Assembly (NCBI GenBank): GCA_021774335.1
Contig: JAJFJD010000001.1
Span: 310,001-374,000, forward strand
From: Alphaproteobacteria bacterium
GTDB lineage: Bacteria; Pseudomonadota; Alphaproteobacteria; UBA8366
Direction: 5' to 3'
DNA length: 64,000 nt
Position numbers and translations under genes: made by a program. The notes under the pieces were generated by a model, which was given only the letters and a program-made list of their open reading frames with translations, did not search any database and had not been told where the DNA came from. Of the stretch, positions 1-7,655 are shown piece by piece. Position 1 is the first letter of the stretch. Each line of letters begins with the position of its first letter.

Positions 1-40
1 AGTCGGCGCCCCATCGCTGAACTAATAAGGAGCAATCCCC

Positions 41-1105
41 ATGGCAGACCCTGTCATTCGTGTCGGTGTCATCGGCGCCGGCCGCAATACCCGCGACAAG
101 CATATTCCCGGTCTTCTGGCCCAGCCCGGTGTGGAAATCGTCTCCGTCGCAAACCGTACGCTCGAATCAGCCAAACGCGCGGCCGACGAATTCGGCATCG
201 TCCAGGCGGCGGCCGACTGGACCGAGATCATCGACGACGACACGATCGATGCGGTCTGCATCGGCACCTGGCCCTATATGCACGCGCCCTTGACCATCGC
301 GGCGCTGGAAGCCGGCAAACACGTGCTGTGCGAGGCGCGCATGGCGCTCAATCTGCGCGAGGCGCAAGAGATGCTGGACGTGTCCCGACTCCATCCCAGC
401 CAGATTGCGCAGATCGTTCCGGCGCCGCGCACGCTCGGCTTCGACGCGACGATCGTCGAGATGATTGCCGGCGGTGCGATCGGCGACCTCATCACGATCG
501 ATCTGCGGGTCGCCGCAAACAGCGATTATCCGGAAATGGGATCGGCACTTCATTGGCGGCATGATCGGGACTTTTCCGGCAACAACATCATGAGCATGGG
601 GATCTGGTATGAATCCATGATGCGCTGGGTCGGCCCCGCCTCCTCCGTCTGCGCAATCGGGCAAAGCGTGGTGCCGCACCGGGTCGACGAGACCGGCCGG
701 CGTATCCCGATGACCATTCCCGATCACATCGATGTCGTCGGGAGGATGGAACAGGGCGGCCAGATGCGCTTCACCGTTTCCACAGTCCTCGGACATGCGC
801 CGTCAGTCGCCGAGGTCTATATCCACGGTACCGAGGGCACGCTGTTCCTGCATGAGGACAAGTCCGGCGCAATGTCGCTGCACGCCGGGAAACGCGGTCA
901 GTCCGGCATGGAAGAAGTCGCCGTCGATCCCGCCAAGCGCGGCAGCTGGCGCGTCGAAGAGGAGTTCATCAACGCGATCCGCGGGATCGAACCCGTGACG
1001 CATACGGATTTCGTGACCGGCGTGAAATACATGGAATGGACCGAGGCGATTACCCTGTCCAATCGCCAGGGCGTGTCGGTCGATCTGCCGTTGATGGCGG
1101 ATTAG
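41..1105 (+). CDS. Gfo/Idh/MocA family oxidoreductase
   Basis: This 354-residue protein belongs to the NAD(P)-dependent Gfo/Idh/MocA family, which oxidises or reduces sugars, inositols and related polyols in the cytoplasm. The N-terminus has the Rossmann pattern VGVIGAGRNTRDKHIPG (about residues 8-24), followed by the usual fold with the CEARMAL stretch near residue 97, where the family normally has the EKP motif, so the active-site loop differs from the canonical one. The C-terminal half carries the beta-sheet domain. AAGGAG lies 8 nt before the ATG. The next gene starts 13 nt after the stop, so the two are probably co-transcribed. The substrate cannot be deduced. Confidence 0.85.
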   Translation: MADPVIRVGVIGAGRNTRDKHIPGLLAQPGVEIVSVANRTLESAKRAADEFGIVQAAADWTEIIDDDTIDAVCIGTWPYMHAPLTIAALEAGKHVLCEARMALNLREAQEMLDVSRLHPSQIAQIVPAPRTLGFDATIVEMIAGGAIGDLITIDLRVAANSDYPEMGSALHWRHDRDFSGNNIMSMGIWYESMMRWVGPASSVCAIGQSVVPHRVDETGRRIPMTIPDHIDVVGRMEQGGQMRFTVSTVLGHAPSVAEVYIHGTEGTLFLHEDKSGAMSLHAGKRGQSGMEEVAVDPAKRGSWRVEEEFINAIRGIEPVTHTDFVTGVKYMEWTEAITLSNRQGVSVDLPLMAD

Positions 1106-1118
1106 GCCCGGCTCGACA

Positions 1119-2651
1119 ATGGACGGCCAGCGATTCGACGTCGTCGTCATCGGCGGTGGCATAAATGGTGCCAGCAGCGCGCAGCATTTGGCCGCCGAGG
1201 GTTACGCCGTCCTGTTGGTAGATAAGGGCGACTTCGCATCGGGATCGAGCAGCCGGTCGACGCGCATGCTGCATTGCGGATTACGGTATTTCGAAACGCC
1301 GAACCCGGTGCGGGATTTCCTGCTGAATCCGCGCCGGTTCCGCACCGCGTTGACGATGGCGAAGGCGTCTATGGAAACGCGCGCCGAATTAGTGACGGAT
1401 TCCAGCGACCGGCTGATGCCGTACACCCTGTGCTTCCCGATTTATAAGAATGGCCCCTACAAGCCCTGGCATCTCGATATTGGTTTCAAAATCCTCGGCG
1501 GATTGGGGCCGAAGGCGGTGCCGCTCGACTATCGGCGCCTGCCACCCGAGGAGGCCTGCCGGCTGCCGCTGGTCGATGCGCTGGCGGAGCCGGAGCAATT
1601 GCGGTCCGTCGCGACATTCCGAGAATACATGCTCGATTGGCCGGAGCGATTCTGCATCGATGCGGTCCTCGATGCCGAGCGGATGGGCGCGACTGTCCGG
1701 AACCACACCACCGCGCGTCTGATCGACCGCGACGCGAGCGGAGAGTGGCGTGTCGGCCTGTCGGACGCCGAAGGCGAGTCCGTCGTCACGGCCCCGGTCG
1801 TCCTGAACATGGCGGGTATCTGGATCGACGAAGTGAACCGGCCCGTTCTGGGCGAGACGGATGGGAAACGGTACATCCTCGGCACCAAGGGCTCGCATAT
1901 CGCGGTCCAACTGCCACCCGAATACCATGACTACGGCATCGCGGCGGTGAACAGCATCGGCGAGCCGCACTACTGTCTGCCGAGTCAGGGCGGATATCAT
2001 CACATCGGGCCGACGGAGACGATCTACGAAGGCAATATCGAGGATATCCGCGTCAACACGGCGGAGGTCGATTTCCTCCTGACCGAAACGCAGAATGTGT
2101 TGCCGGGCCTGGCACTCGCAAAATCCGATGTTGTCTACAGTTGGGCGGGCGTCCGTCCCCTGACTTACGATCCCGCCATTCCCAAGGGCAACCGGTCGCG
2201 CGAGGTTCACAATCTTGCGGATCAAGGAATGCCGAACGTATTCGCCATGACCGCGGGCCCGGTGATGAGCCACCGTTCGGCAGGGCGGGAAATGACCGCG
2301 GCGGTTCGACGGCTCGTTGCCCCCTCCGGCGCGGCACAGAGTCCCGACTACGCGCCGCGCATGCTGCCGGAGGAAGCCAATGCGCTGCCCCTGGTCGACG
2401 GCGACGACAGCGTCCGTCTCTCCCATCTCGGATATGTCGCGGAGAAGGAACATGCGCGCGCCCTGAGCGATATCCTGTTCGCCCGGACCGGGCTCGGCTA
2501 CCGTCACCGTCTGACCGATGCGCATATCCGGAAAGCCGCGGAAGCCGTCTCGGCCCATCTCGGCTGGGATGATGCCGAACTCCACCGTCAGGTCGAAGCC
2601 GTGAAGATGCGCAGAGACCGGCTGCACCAGCCGGCGCGAGACGCGGAATAG
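1119..2651 (+). CDS. FAD-dependent glycerol-3-phosphate dehydrogenase-like oxidoreductase
   Basis: A 510-residue flavoenzyme resembling aerobic glycerol-3-phosphate dehydrogenase (GlpD). The dinucleotide-binding motif VVVIGGGINGASSAQHLA is at residues 8-25, followed by the GlpD-type segment DFASGSSSRSTRMLHCGLRY near residues 37-56. The last 90 residues look like the DAO C-terminal helical domain. GlpD proper passes electrons from glycerol 3-phosphate to quinone at the membrane. No glycerol kinase, facilitator or glp regulator is nearby; the partner is a Gfo/Idh/MocA dehydrogenase 13 nt upstream, so a different polyol or sugar-acid substrate is possible. The family is clear, the substrate is not. 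Confidence 0.82.
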   Translation: MDGQRFDVVVIGGGINGASSAQHLAAEGYAVLLVDKGDFASGSSSRSTRMLHCGLRYFETPNPVRDFLLNPRRFRTALTMAKASMETRAELVTDSSDRLMPYTLCFPIYKNGPYKPWHLDIGFKILGGLGPKAVPLDYRRLPPEEACRLPLVDALAEPEQLRSVATFREYMLDWPERFCIDAVLDAERMGATVRNHTTARLIDRDASGEWRVGLSDAEGESVVTAPVVLNMAGIWIDEVNRPVLGETDGKRYILGTKGSHIAVQLPPEYHDYGIAAVNSIGEPHYCLPSQGGYHHIGPTETIYEGNIEDIRVNTAEVDFLLTETQNVLPGLALAKSDVVYSWAGVRPLTYDPAIPKGNRSREVHNLADQGMPNVFAMTAGPVMSHRSAGREMTAAVRRLVAPSGAAQSPDYAPRMLPEEANALPLVDGDDSVRLSHLGYVAEKEHARALSDILFARTGLGYRHRLTDAHIRKAAEAVSAHLGWDDAELHRQVEAVKMRRDRLHQPARDAE

Positions 2652-2697
2652 GTCAGAGACCCCCGCCTCTGCGCTGACTGTCCGATTCACATTTCCG

Positions 2698-3150
2698 CTA
2701 CGTCAGCGGGCGCTCGAAACACGGCAGGAATCGTCCCGGTATGGAGCCGGACTCCGCCGATCCCGATCGCACCGCACCCATCCGCTGATAGAACGCGGCG
2801 GCATTCGGGTCCGCTTCGATGCGCAACCGGTTCGCACCCCGTTCCTTCGCTTCGCGCGCAGCGGCCGCGAAGAGCGCTCGGCCGATCCCGCTGTTGATTT
2901 GTGTCGATTCGACGTACAGCTTCAGCAGTTCTGCAGCTTCACCGTCGACATCGAGTTGGTAGAGGCCCGCAACAACGCCGTCGACCTCGGCCACCACGAT
3001 AGACGTTATAGCCAGATCGCTGGCCCCGAGTGTCAGTTCCACGCGGCACGCATCGATAAACGCCTGATCGTAGCCCCAGACCGCCTTGGACCGGAGGCAC
3101 ATGTCGCTGAGTGTCGAAAGTTCCTTGATCCGCGCTTTACGAAGATGCAT
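2698..3150 (-). CDS. GNAT family N-acetyltransferase
   Basis: A 150-residue protein with the GNAT fold, which transfers an acyl group from acyl-CoA to an amine. The acetyl-CoA-binding motif A is visible as NSGIGRALFAAAAREAKERG (about residues 87-106) and motif B as DPNAAAFYQRMGA near residue 114. The start lies 24 nt after the stop of the CCA-adding enzyme on the same strand, so it is likely the last gene of the DUF1285 / Nudix / cca operon. The substrate cannot be inferred. No terminator is evident between its stop and the convergent GlpD-like gene 46 nt away. Confidence 0.8.
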   Translation of the reverse strand: MHLRKARIKELSTLSDMCLRSKAVWGYDQAFIDACRVELTLGASDLAITSIVVAEVDGVVAGLYQLDVDGEAAELLKLYVESTQINSGIGRALFAAAAREAKERGANRLRIEADPNAAAFYQRMGAVRSGSAESGSIPGRFLPCFERPLT

Positions 3151-3174
3151 GAAAAGAGGCTCCTAAAAAAAAGC

Positions 3175-4413
3175 CTATCCGTCCAACGCGTCGCGCAACC
3201 GGGCGAGGCAAGCGGCACGGCCGGGCGCGAAATCTTCCGCGATCCACCAAGTCTCGACGGCAGCAAGCAGCCGTCCGATATCCGGACCGGATTTGACGCC
3301 CAGAGCGGTAACGTCCTGCCCCGACAATGGGAATGCCGGCGGTGTCCAGTCGAGTGCAATCTCAACGGCGGCGGCCGAGGGTTCTTCATTTCCGCTCTCG
3401 GCCCACAACACCAAGGCCAGATCGACCATCGTCTCTTTTGAAAGCCTGTGGCGGAGGCGGCGCAGCGCCTGATCCGACGCCAGATCCGGTGGGTGGCTGA
3501 CGGCGCCCGCCATCGCGATAAGCCGCGTCCGCTCGACCGTCGAAACCTTGAGATGGCGCGCCGCCTCCCCGGCCGACTTTTCATCCGGCGGCAACAACGC
3601 GCCGACGCGGCGAATAGCGTCGCCGGCGATGTCCGGCCGTCGCACCGCCGCTTTCTGCTCCACTTGGACCAGACGATCGAGCCGATCCACGCCAATCGGG
3701 TCCGGCAAAACGGACGAGAGTGCACCGATCTCAACCATCGTTCGAACCACCGGCGCCGGGTCCGGCGCACCCAACAACTTTTTCGTCTCTGACCAGACCC
3801 GCTCGACCGACAGGCGCGGCACCCGCGACGCCAGCGCTCGGCAGGCCGCCAGGCTCGGTGCATCAAAGTCGCCGGTGGCGTAATGCGCGTGGAACCGGAA
3901 GAACCGAAGCAAGCGCAAGACGTCTTCCTCGATGCGCTGCCTTGGGTCGCCAACGAAACGCACGACACCGTCCCGCAGGTCCTGCTCACCGTCGAACGGA
4001 TCATGCAGCGTGCCGTCCCGCGACATGGACAACGCGTTAATGGTGAAATCGCGCCGCGCCGCGTCCGCCTCCCAATCGTCGGTGAAGGCGACGGTGGCGT
4101 GGCGGCCGTCGGTTTCCACGTCATGCCGCAGCGTCGTGATCTCGAACGGACGATGGCTCGATACGGCGGTGATGGTTCCGTGCTGGAGCCCGGTCGGCAC
4201 TGCTTTGATGCCGGCTGCCTCGAGCGCCGCAACGACCACATCCGGCAGCGCATCGGTCGCAAGATCGACATCGTTCACAGTGCGGTCCAGCAGCGCATCC
4301 CGCACGCAGCCACCGACGAATCGGACCTCCGCGCCGGCCTTTTCCAAGGCGTCGAGAACGGCGACGGTTTCCGGCGCTGTCATCCAGGGTTGAGGCGCGA
4401 GCCGGGAGGTCAT
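3175..4413 (-). CDS. cca: CCA tRNA nucleotidyltransferase
   Basis: This 412-residue class II nucleotidyltransferase adds or repairs the 3'-terminal CCA of tRNAs. The nucleotidyltransferase head shows RFVGGCVRDALL near residue 32 and the metal-binding pair DVDLAT near residue 48. The RRDFTINALS and flexible-loop segments follow, then the helical neck and body. The ATG at 4413 overlaps the stop of the Nudix gene by 4 nt (ATGA), which fixes the start and indicates translational coupling; an in-frame extension of 18 residues upstream is therefore rejected. The order DUF1285, Nudix, cca is a common alphaproteobacterial arrangement. The tRNA-Gln gene in this window already encodes CCA, so the enzyme is mainly a repair activity for that tRNA. 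Confidence 0.93.
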   Translation of the reverse strand: MTSRLAPQPWMTAPETVAVLDALEKAGAEVRFVGGCVRDALLDRTVNDVDLATDALPDVVVAALEAAGIKAVPTGLQHGTITAVSSHRPFEITTLRHDVETDGRHATVAFTDDWEADAARRDFTINALSMSRDGTLHDPFDGEQDLRDGVVRFVGDPRQRIEEDVLRLLRFFRFHAHYATGDFDAPSLAACRALASRVPRLSVERVWSETKKLLGAPDPAPVVRTMVEIGALSSVLPDPIGVDRLDRLVQVEQKAAVRRPDIAGDAIRRVGALLPPDEKSAGEAARHLKVSTVERTRLIAMAGAVSHPPDLASDQALRRLRHRLSKETMVDLALVLWAESGNEEPSAAAVEIALDWTPPAFPLSGQDVTALGVKSGPDIGRLLAAVETWWIAEDFAPGRAACLARLRDALDG

Positions 4414-5036
4414 GTCCGCCGAAGCACGTCGGACAGGTTGACCAGCATGCCGGCCGTGGCGCCCCAAATGTAGCGTTCCTCATAGGGCAGGACGTAGAAC
4501 TGGCGCAGGACGCCTTTATGCGTCCGGCTGTCCCGCAGATGGTTGACGGGATCGACGACGAAGGACAACGGCACTTCGAAGACATCCGCCACTTCGAAAG
4601 GATCGGGTTTGATCGGAAAGGGCGGCGATACCAGGCCGACAATCGGTGTGACCTCGTACCCGGTCCGCGTCACGTAGATATCGAGTTTGCCGACGGTTTC
4701 GATCCGGTCGCGCGGCAGACCGATCTCTTCTTCCGTCTCGCGCAGCGCCGTAGCCTCAGGCGTTGGGTCTTCCGGCTCGGTGCGGCCGCCGGGGAAACTG
4801 ATCTGTCCGGCATGATCGTTCAGGTGATCGGTCCGCTGCGTCAGGATGACCGTGAGTCCTGCCGGACGTTGCACGATCGGCACCAGGACAGCGGCGGGTT
4901 TCAATGTCGTGGGCTTCGGCATCCCGGGATTGAGGTCGTGATCACCGCGCTCGGAGCGCTGCTCCCGCGCCATGCCCGACCCCCAGCGTCCGGACACGGC
5001 CCCATTCAGGCGGTCTATGATCAGGTCCCGGTTCAT
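4410..5036 (-). CDS. CoA pyrophosphatase, Nudix hydrolase
   Basis: A 208-residue Nudix hydrolase. The Nudix box GX5EX7REUXEEXGU is complete at about residues 82-104, with the core RETEEEIGL. Immediately upstream is the UPF0035-type segment LTQRTDHLNDHAGQISFPGG, characteristic of the CoA pyrophosphatase branch, which splits CoA or oxidised CoA into 3',5'-ADP and 4'-phosphopantetheine. It overlaps both neighbours by 4 nt (ATGA at 5033-5036 and 4410-4413), so three proteins are made from a tightly coupled minus-strand operon. Family and branch are well supported; the physiological substrate is inferred. Confidence 0.9.
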   Translation of the reverse strand: MNRDLIIDRLNGAVSGRWGSGMAREQRSERGDHDLNPGMPKPTTLKPAAVLVPIVQRPAGLTVILTQRTDHLNDHAGQISFPGGRTEPEDPTPEATALRETEEEIGLPRDRIETVGKLDIYVTRTGYEVTPIVGLVSPPFPIKPDPFEVADVFEVPLSFVVDPVNHLRDSRTHKGVLRQFYVLPYEERYIWGATAGMLVNLSDVLRRT

Positions 5037-5629
5037 GGTCTGCCATCCGTCGGCACAGCGCCAAGCTGGAAAAAGACGCCGCCGCTCCAGATGCCGAACA
5101 CTGTCGAGTCACCCTCGGCGCGTTCTTCCGCCATTTCCACCAACTGATAAAATTGCGGTCGCAAAATAAGCGCCTCCAGATTGTCGCGAACCAGTACATA
5201 TGGCGACGGTTCACCGCTTTCCACATCATCGATAACGCGAATCGGATTGTCGGGCCCAACGGTGATCATGTGATCCAGATTCGTTCGGAAGGTGATCATC
5301 CGCTCCTCGCCGGCCCCTTCGGAAATGACCTCAACCGCGGTAAACGGCGCATCGTCGACATCAATCCGCCCTGCCTCGACCGGCGTCACCAAATAAAAGT
5401 TGCCCACGTCGTCGCGCCGTAGCACGGTGGAGAAGAGCTTACACATCGGTTTTCGCCCGATCGGGGTACCATGATAGTACCAAGTGCCGTCTCGACCGAT
5501 GCGAATCCCGAAGTCACGGCAGGTTTTGGGATCAAATTCCCAATGCGGTGCGGCGCCAGGTTCGTCGCCGGTCCGGTGTTTTTCGATCGAATCAGCGAGA
5601 AAGACTGGATTAGGGGGTTGCTTGCTCAT
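5033..5629 (-). CDS. DUF1285 domain-containing protein
   Basis: A 198-residue protein whose sequence, including the stretches WEFDPKTCRDFGIRIGRDG and TWYYHGTPIGRKPM, matches the DUF1285 family. The family has no assigned reaction; known structures are small mixed alpha/beta proteins. There is no signal peptide or membrane segment. It is the first gene of the minus-strand operon with the Nudix hydrolase and cca, and lies back to back with the MoxR gene (50 nt between start codons), so one short region probably carries both promoters. The pairing with MoxR is common in alphaproteobacteria, but no mechanism can be deduced here. Confidence 0.85.
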   Translation of the reverse strand: MSKQPPNPVFLADSIEKHRTGDEPGAAPHWEFDPKTCRDFGIRIGRDGTWYYHGTPIGRKPMCKLFSTVLRRDDVGNFYLVTPVEAGRIDVDDAPFTAVEVISEGAGEERMITFRTNLDHMITVGPDNPIRVIDDVESGEPSPYVLVRDNLEALILRPQFYQLVEMAEERAEGDSTVFGIWSGGVFFQLGAVPTDGRP

Positions 5630-5679
5630 CCCCGGATCATATCATCACATTCATCATACTCGATTACAGGAGATACGCC

Positions 5680-6699
5680 GTGAGCCCGGCAATTACCAGC
5701 CCTGCGGATACCAAGACCGAGATCGAGACGCTTAGCAGAGATATCGAAACAACCGGCGAAACGCTGGTTCAGACGCGCAAAGCGATCGGCCAGGTTATTT
5801 TCGGCCAAGAACACGTTATCGAGGAAACGCTGATTACATTGCTGGCAGGCGGCCATGCCTTGTTGATTGGCGTGCCCGGCCTGGCCAAGACGCGCCTGGT
5901 CGAAACCCTGGGCCATGTCCTGGGGCTGTACGACCGCCGCATCCAGTTCACACCCGATCTCATGCCGGCGGATATCCTGGGGTCCGAGGTCCTGGAAGAA
6001 GGCGATGGCGGGCGGCGGTCCTTCCGCTTCATCAAGGGGCCGATTTTCGGCCAACTCCTGATGGCGGACGAAATAAACCGGGCCAGCCCGCGCACCCAAT
6101 CCGCGCTGCTGCAGGCGATGCAGGAACGGCGCGTTTCCATTGCCGGCGAGTATCACGACCTTCCCGAACCCTTCCATGTCCTGGCGACACAGAACCCGCT
6201 GGAACAGGAAGGCACCTATCCGCTGCCCGAAGCGCAGCTCGACCGGTTCCTGATCCAGGTCGAAGTGGGATATCCGGACGAAGACGCGGAACGGAGCATG
6301 ATGCTCGCCACGACCGGACTCGGGGAAAAAGAGCCGCCGACGATCCTGTCGGCCGAACAGCTCATGGCGGCGCAACAGTTGGTCCGGCGGATTCCGGTCG
6401 GCGAAAAGGTAGTCGAAGCAATCCTGACCATGGTGCGTGCCGGACGGCCGGACACGACGGACATCGACCCGGTGGCGCGCCATGTCGCCTGGGGCCCGGG
6501 ACCACGCGCCAGTCAGTCGCTGATGCTGGCCTGCCGGGCGCGTGTGCTGCTGCAGGGACGTCTGTCGCCGTCGGTCGAAGACGTCATAGCCCTCGCCTCG
6601 CCGGTCCTGCGCCACCGCATGGCGCTCAACTTCGCAGCGCGGGCCGAAGGCGTGACGATCGATTCGATCATCGGCCATCTCTGCGAGCGGCTGTCCTGA
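5680..6699 (+). CDS. MoxR family AAA+ ATPase
   Basis: A 339-residue AAA+ ATPase of the MoxR group, chaperone-like proteins that act with VWA-domain partners in assembling or activating complexes. Walker A is GVPGLAKT near residue 67; Walker B is LLMADEINRASPRTQS near residue 127; sensor-1 lies in LATQNPLEQEGTYPLPEAQLD. The C-terminal lid follows. The start is GTG, with AGGAG at 5668-5672 and a 7-nt spacer. It heads a four-gene operon with a DUF58 protein and two large membrane proteins, the standard MoxR setting. Assignment is firm at family level; the target is unknown. Confidence 0.93.
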   Translation: MSPAITSPADTKTEIETLSRDIETTGETLVQTRKAIGQVIFGQEHVIEETLITLLAGGHALLIGVPGLAKTRLVETLGHVLGLYDRRIQFTPDLMPADILGSEVLEEGDGGRRSFRFIKGPIFGQLLMADEINRASPRTQSALLQAMQERRVSIAGEYHDLPEPFHVLATQNPLEQEGTYPLPEAQLDRFLIQVEVGYPDEDAERSMMLATTGLGEKEPPTILSAEQLMAAQQLVRRIPVGEKVVEAILTMVRAGRPDTTDIDPVARHVAWGPGPRASQSLMLACRARVLLQGRLSPSVEDVIALASPVLRHRMALNFAARAEGVTIDSIIGHLCERLS

Positions 6700-6719
6700 C
6701 GGGGGGCGGCAACAGCGAT

Positions 6720-7652
6720 ATGGACGGCGGCAACCCGACCCTCAAGCGGCAACAACGGGCCGAGCAGCTCGCGTCACGGTTTCCGGCGCTGCTGGTCGCC
6801 GCGGAACGCGTTGCAACGACCGTGGCGCAGGGCGTGCACGGGCGCCGCCGCGTCGGGCAGGGCGAAACCTTCTGGCAATTCCGGCGCTACGAGCCGGGTG
6901 ACGAGACGAGCGCGATCGACTGGCGGCAGTCCGCCAAGTCGCGGTTCGTTTTCGTACGGGAAACCGAATGGGAAGCCGCCCAAAGCGTCTGGCTCTGGCG
7001 CGACACGTCGCCGTCGATGGACTACACCTCGTCGCCAAATCTGGGCACCAAGCGGGAACGCGCCGACCTGCTGCTATTGGCCCTTGCCGCCTTGCTGATG
7101 CGCGGCGGCGAACGCTTCGCGCTCTTGGGCAGCGAGCATAGGCCCTCGACGGGCCGCGCCGCGTTCAATCGTCTCACCGCGACCGTGCTCGACCCGATCA
7201 TCCGGAACGGTGCGGCGGCGCAAGACACGACTGAAACGCCTGACAAAACGCCAGACAACTTGCCGCCGGGTGATCCCCTGCCACGCTACGGGCATGTCCT
7301 GTTGCTAAGCGACTTCCTGGTCCCACTACCCGAAATTCAGTCGGTGGTCATGCGGCTGGCCGATCGCGGCGTGCGCGGCGTGATGATGCAGGTCCTGGAC
7401 CCAGCGGAAGTGCAGCTTCCGTTCAAAGGCCGAATCAAATTCAGCGGATTCGAAGGCGAGGACGATACGTTGCTGAGCCGGGTCGAAGCCGTCCGAACTG
7501 CCTATCACGGCCGCCTCGAAGACCATCAAGCAGGACTGGAGAGCATCGCCGGCCGGATCGGGTGGCATTTCACGACGCACCGGACCGATACGTCACCGGA
7601 ATCCGCGCTGCTGCATCTTTACACGGCGATGGCGCCGGAAGTGGGGGCATAA
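6720..7652 (+). CDS. DUF58 domain-containing protein
   Basis: A 310-residue DUF58 protein. The signature GRRRVGQGETFWQFRRYEPG (residues 41-60) precedes AIDWRQSAKS, typical of the family. A VWA-like region follows, with WLWRDTSPSMDY near residue 92, i.e. a DxSxS-type metal-binding motif. No transmembrane helix is seen. DUF58 proteins are regular partners of MoxR ATPases, and this one begins 20 nt after the MoxR stop and ends 3 nt before the DUF4159 gene, so co-transcription and a shared complex are likely. It is the only member of the operon with an intact MIDAS-like motif. Confidence 0.9.
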   Translation: MDGGNPTLKRQQRAEQLASRFPALLVAAERVATTVAQGVHGRRRVGQGETFWQFRRYEPGDETSAIDWRQSAKSRFVFVRETEWEAAQSVWLWRDTSPSMDYTSSPNLGTKRERADLLLLALAALLMRGGERFALLGSEHRPSTGRAAFNRLTATVLDPIIRNGAAAQDTTETPDKTPDNLPPGDPLPRYGHVLLLSDFLVPLPEIQSVVMRLADRGVRGVMMQVLDPAEVQLPFKGRIKFSGFEGEDDTLLSRVEAVRTAYHGRLEDHQAGLESIAGRIGWHFTTHRTDTSPESALLHLYTAMAPEVGA

Positions 7653-7655
7653 GAC

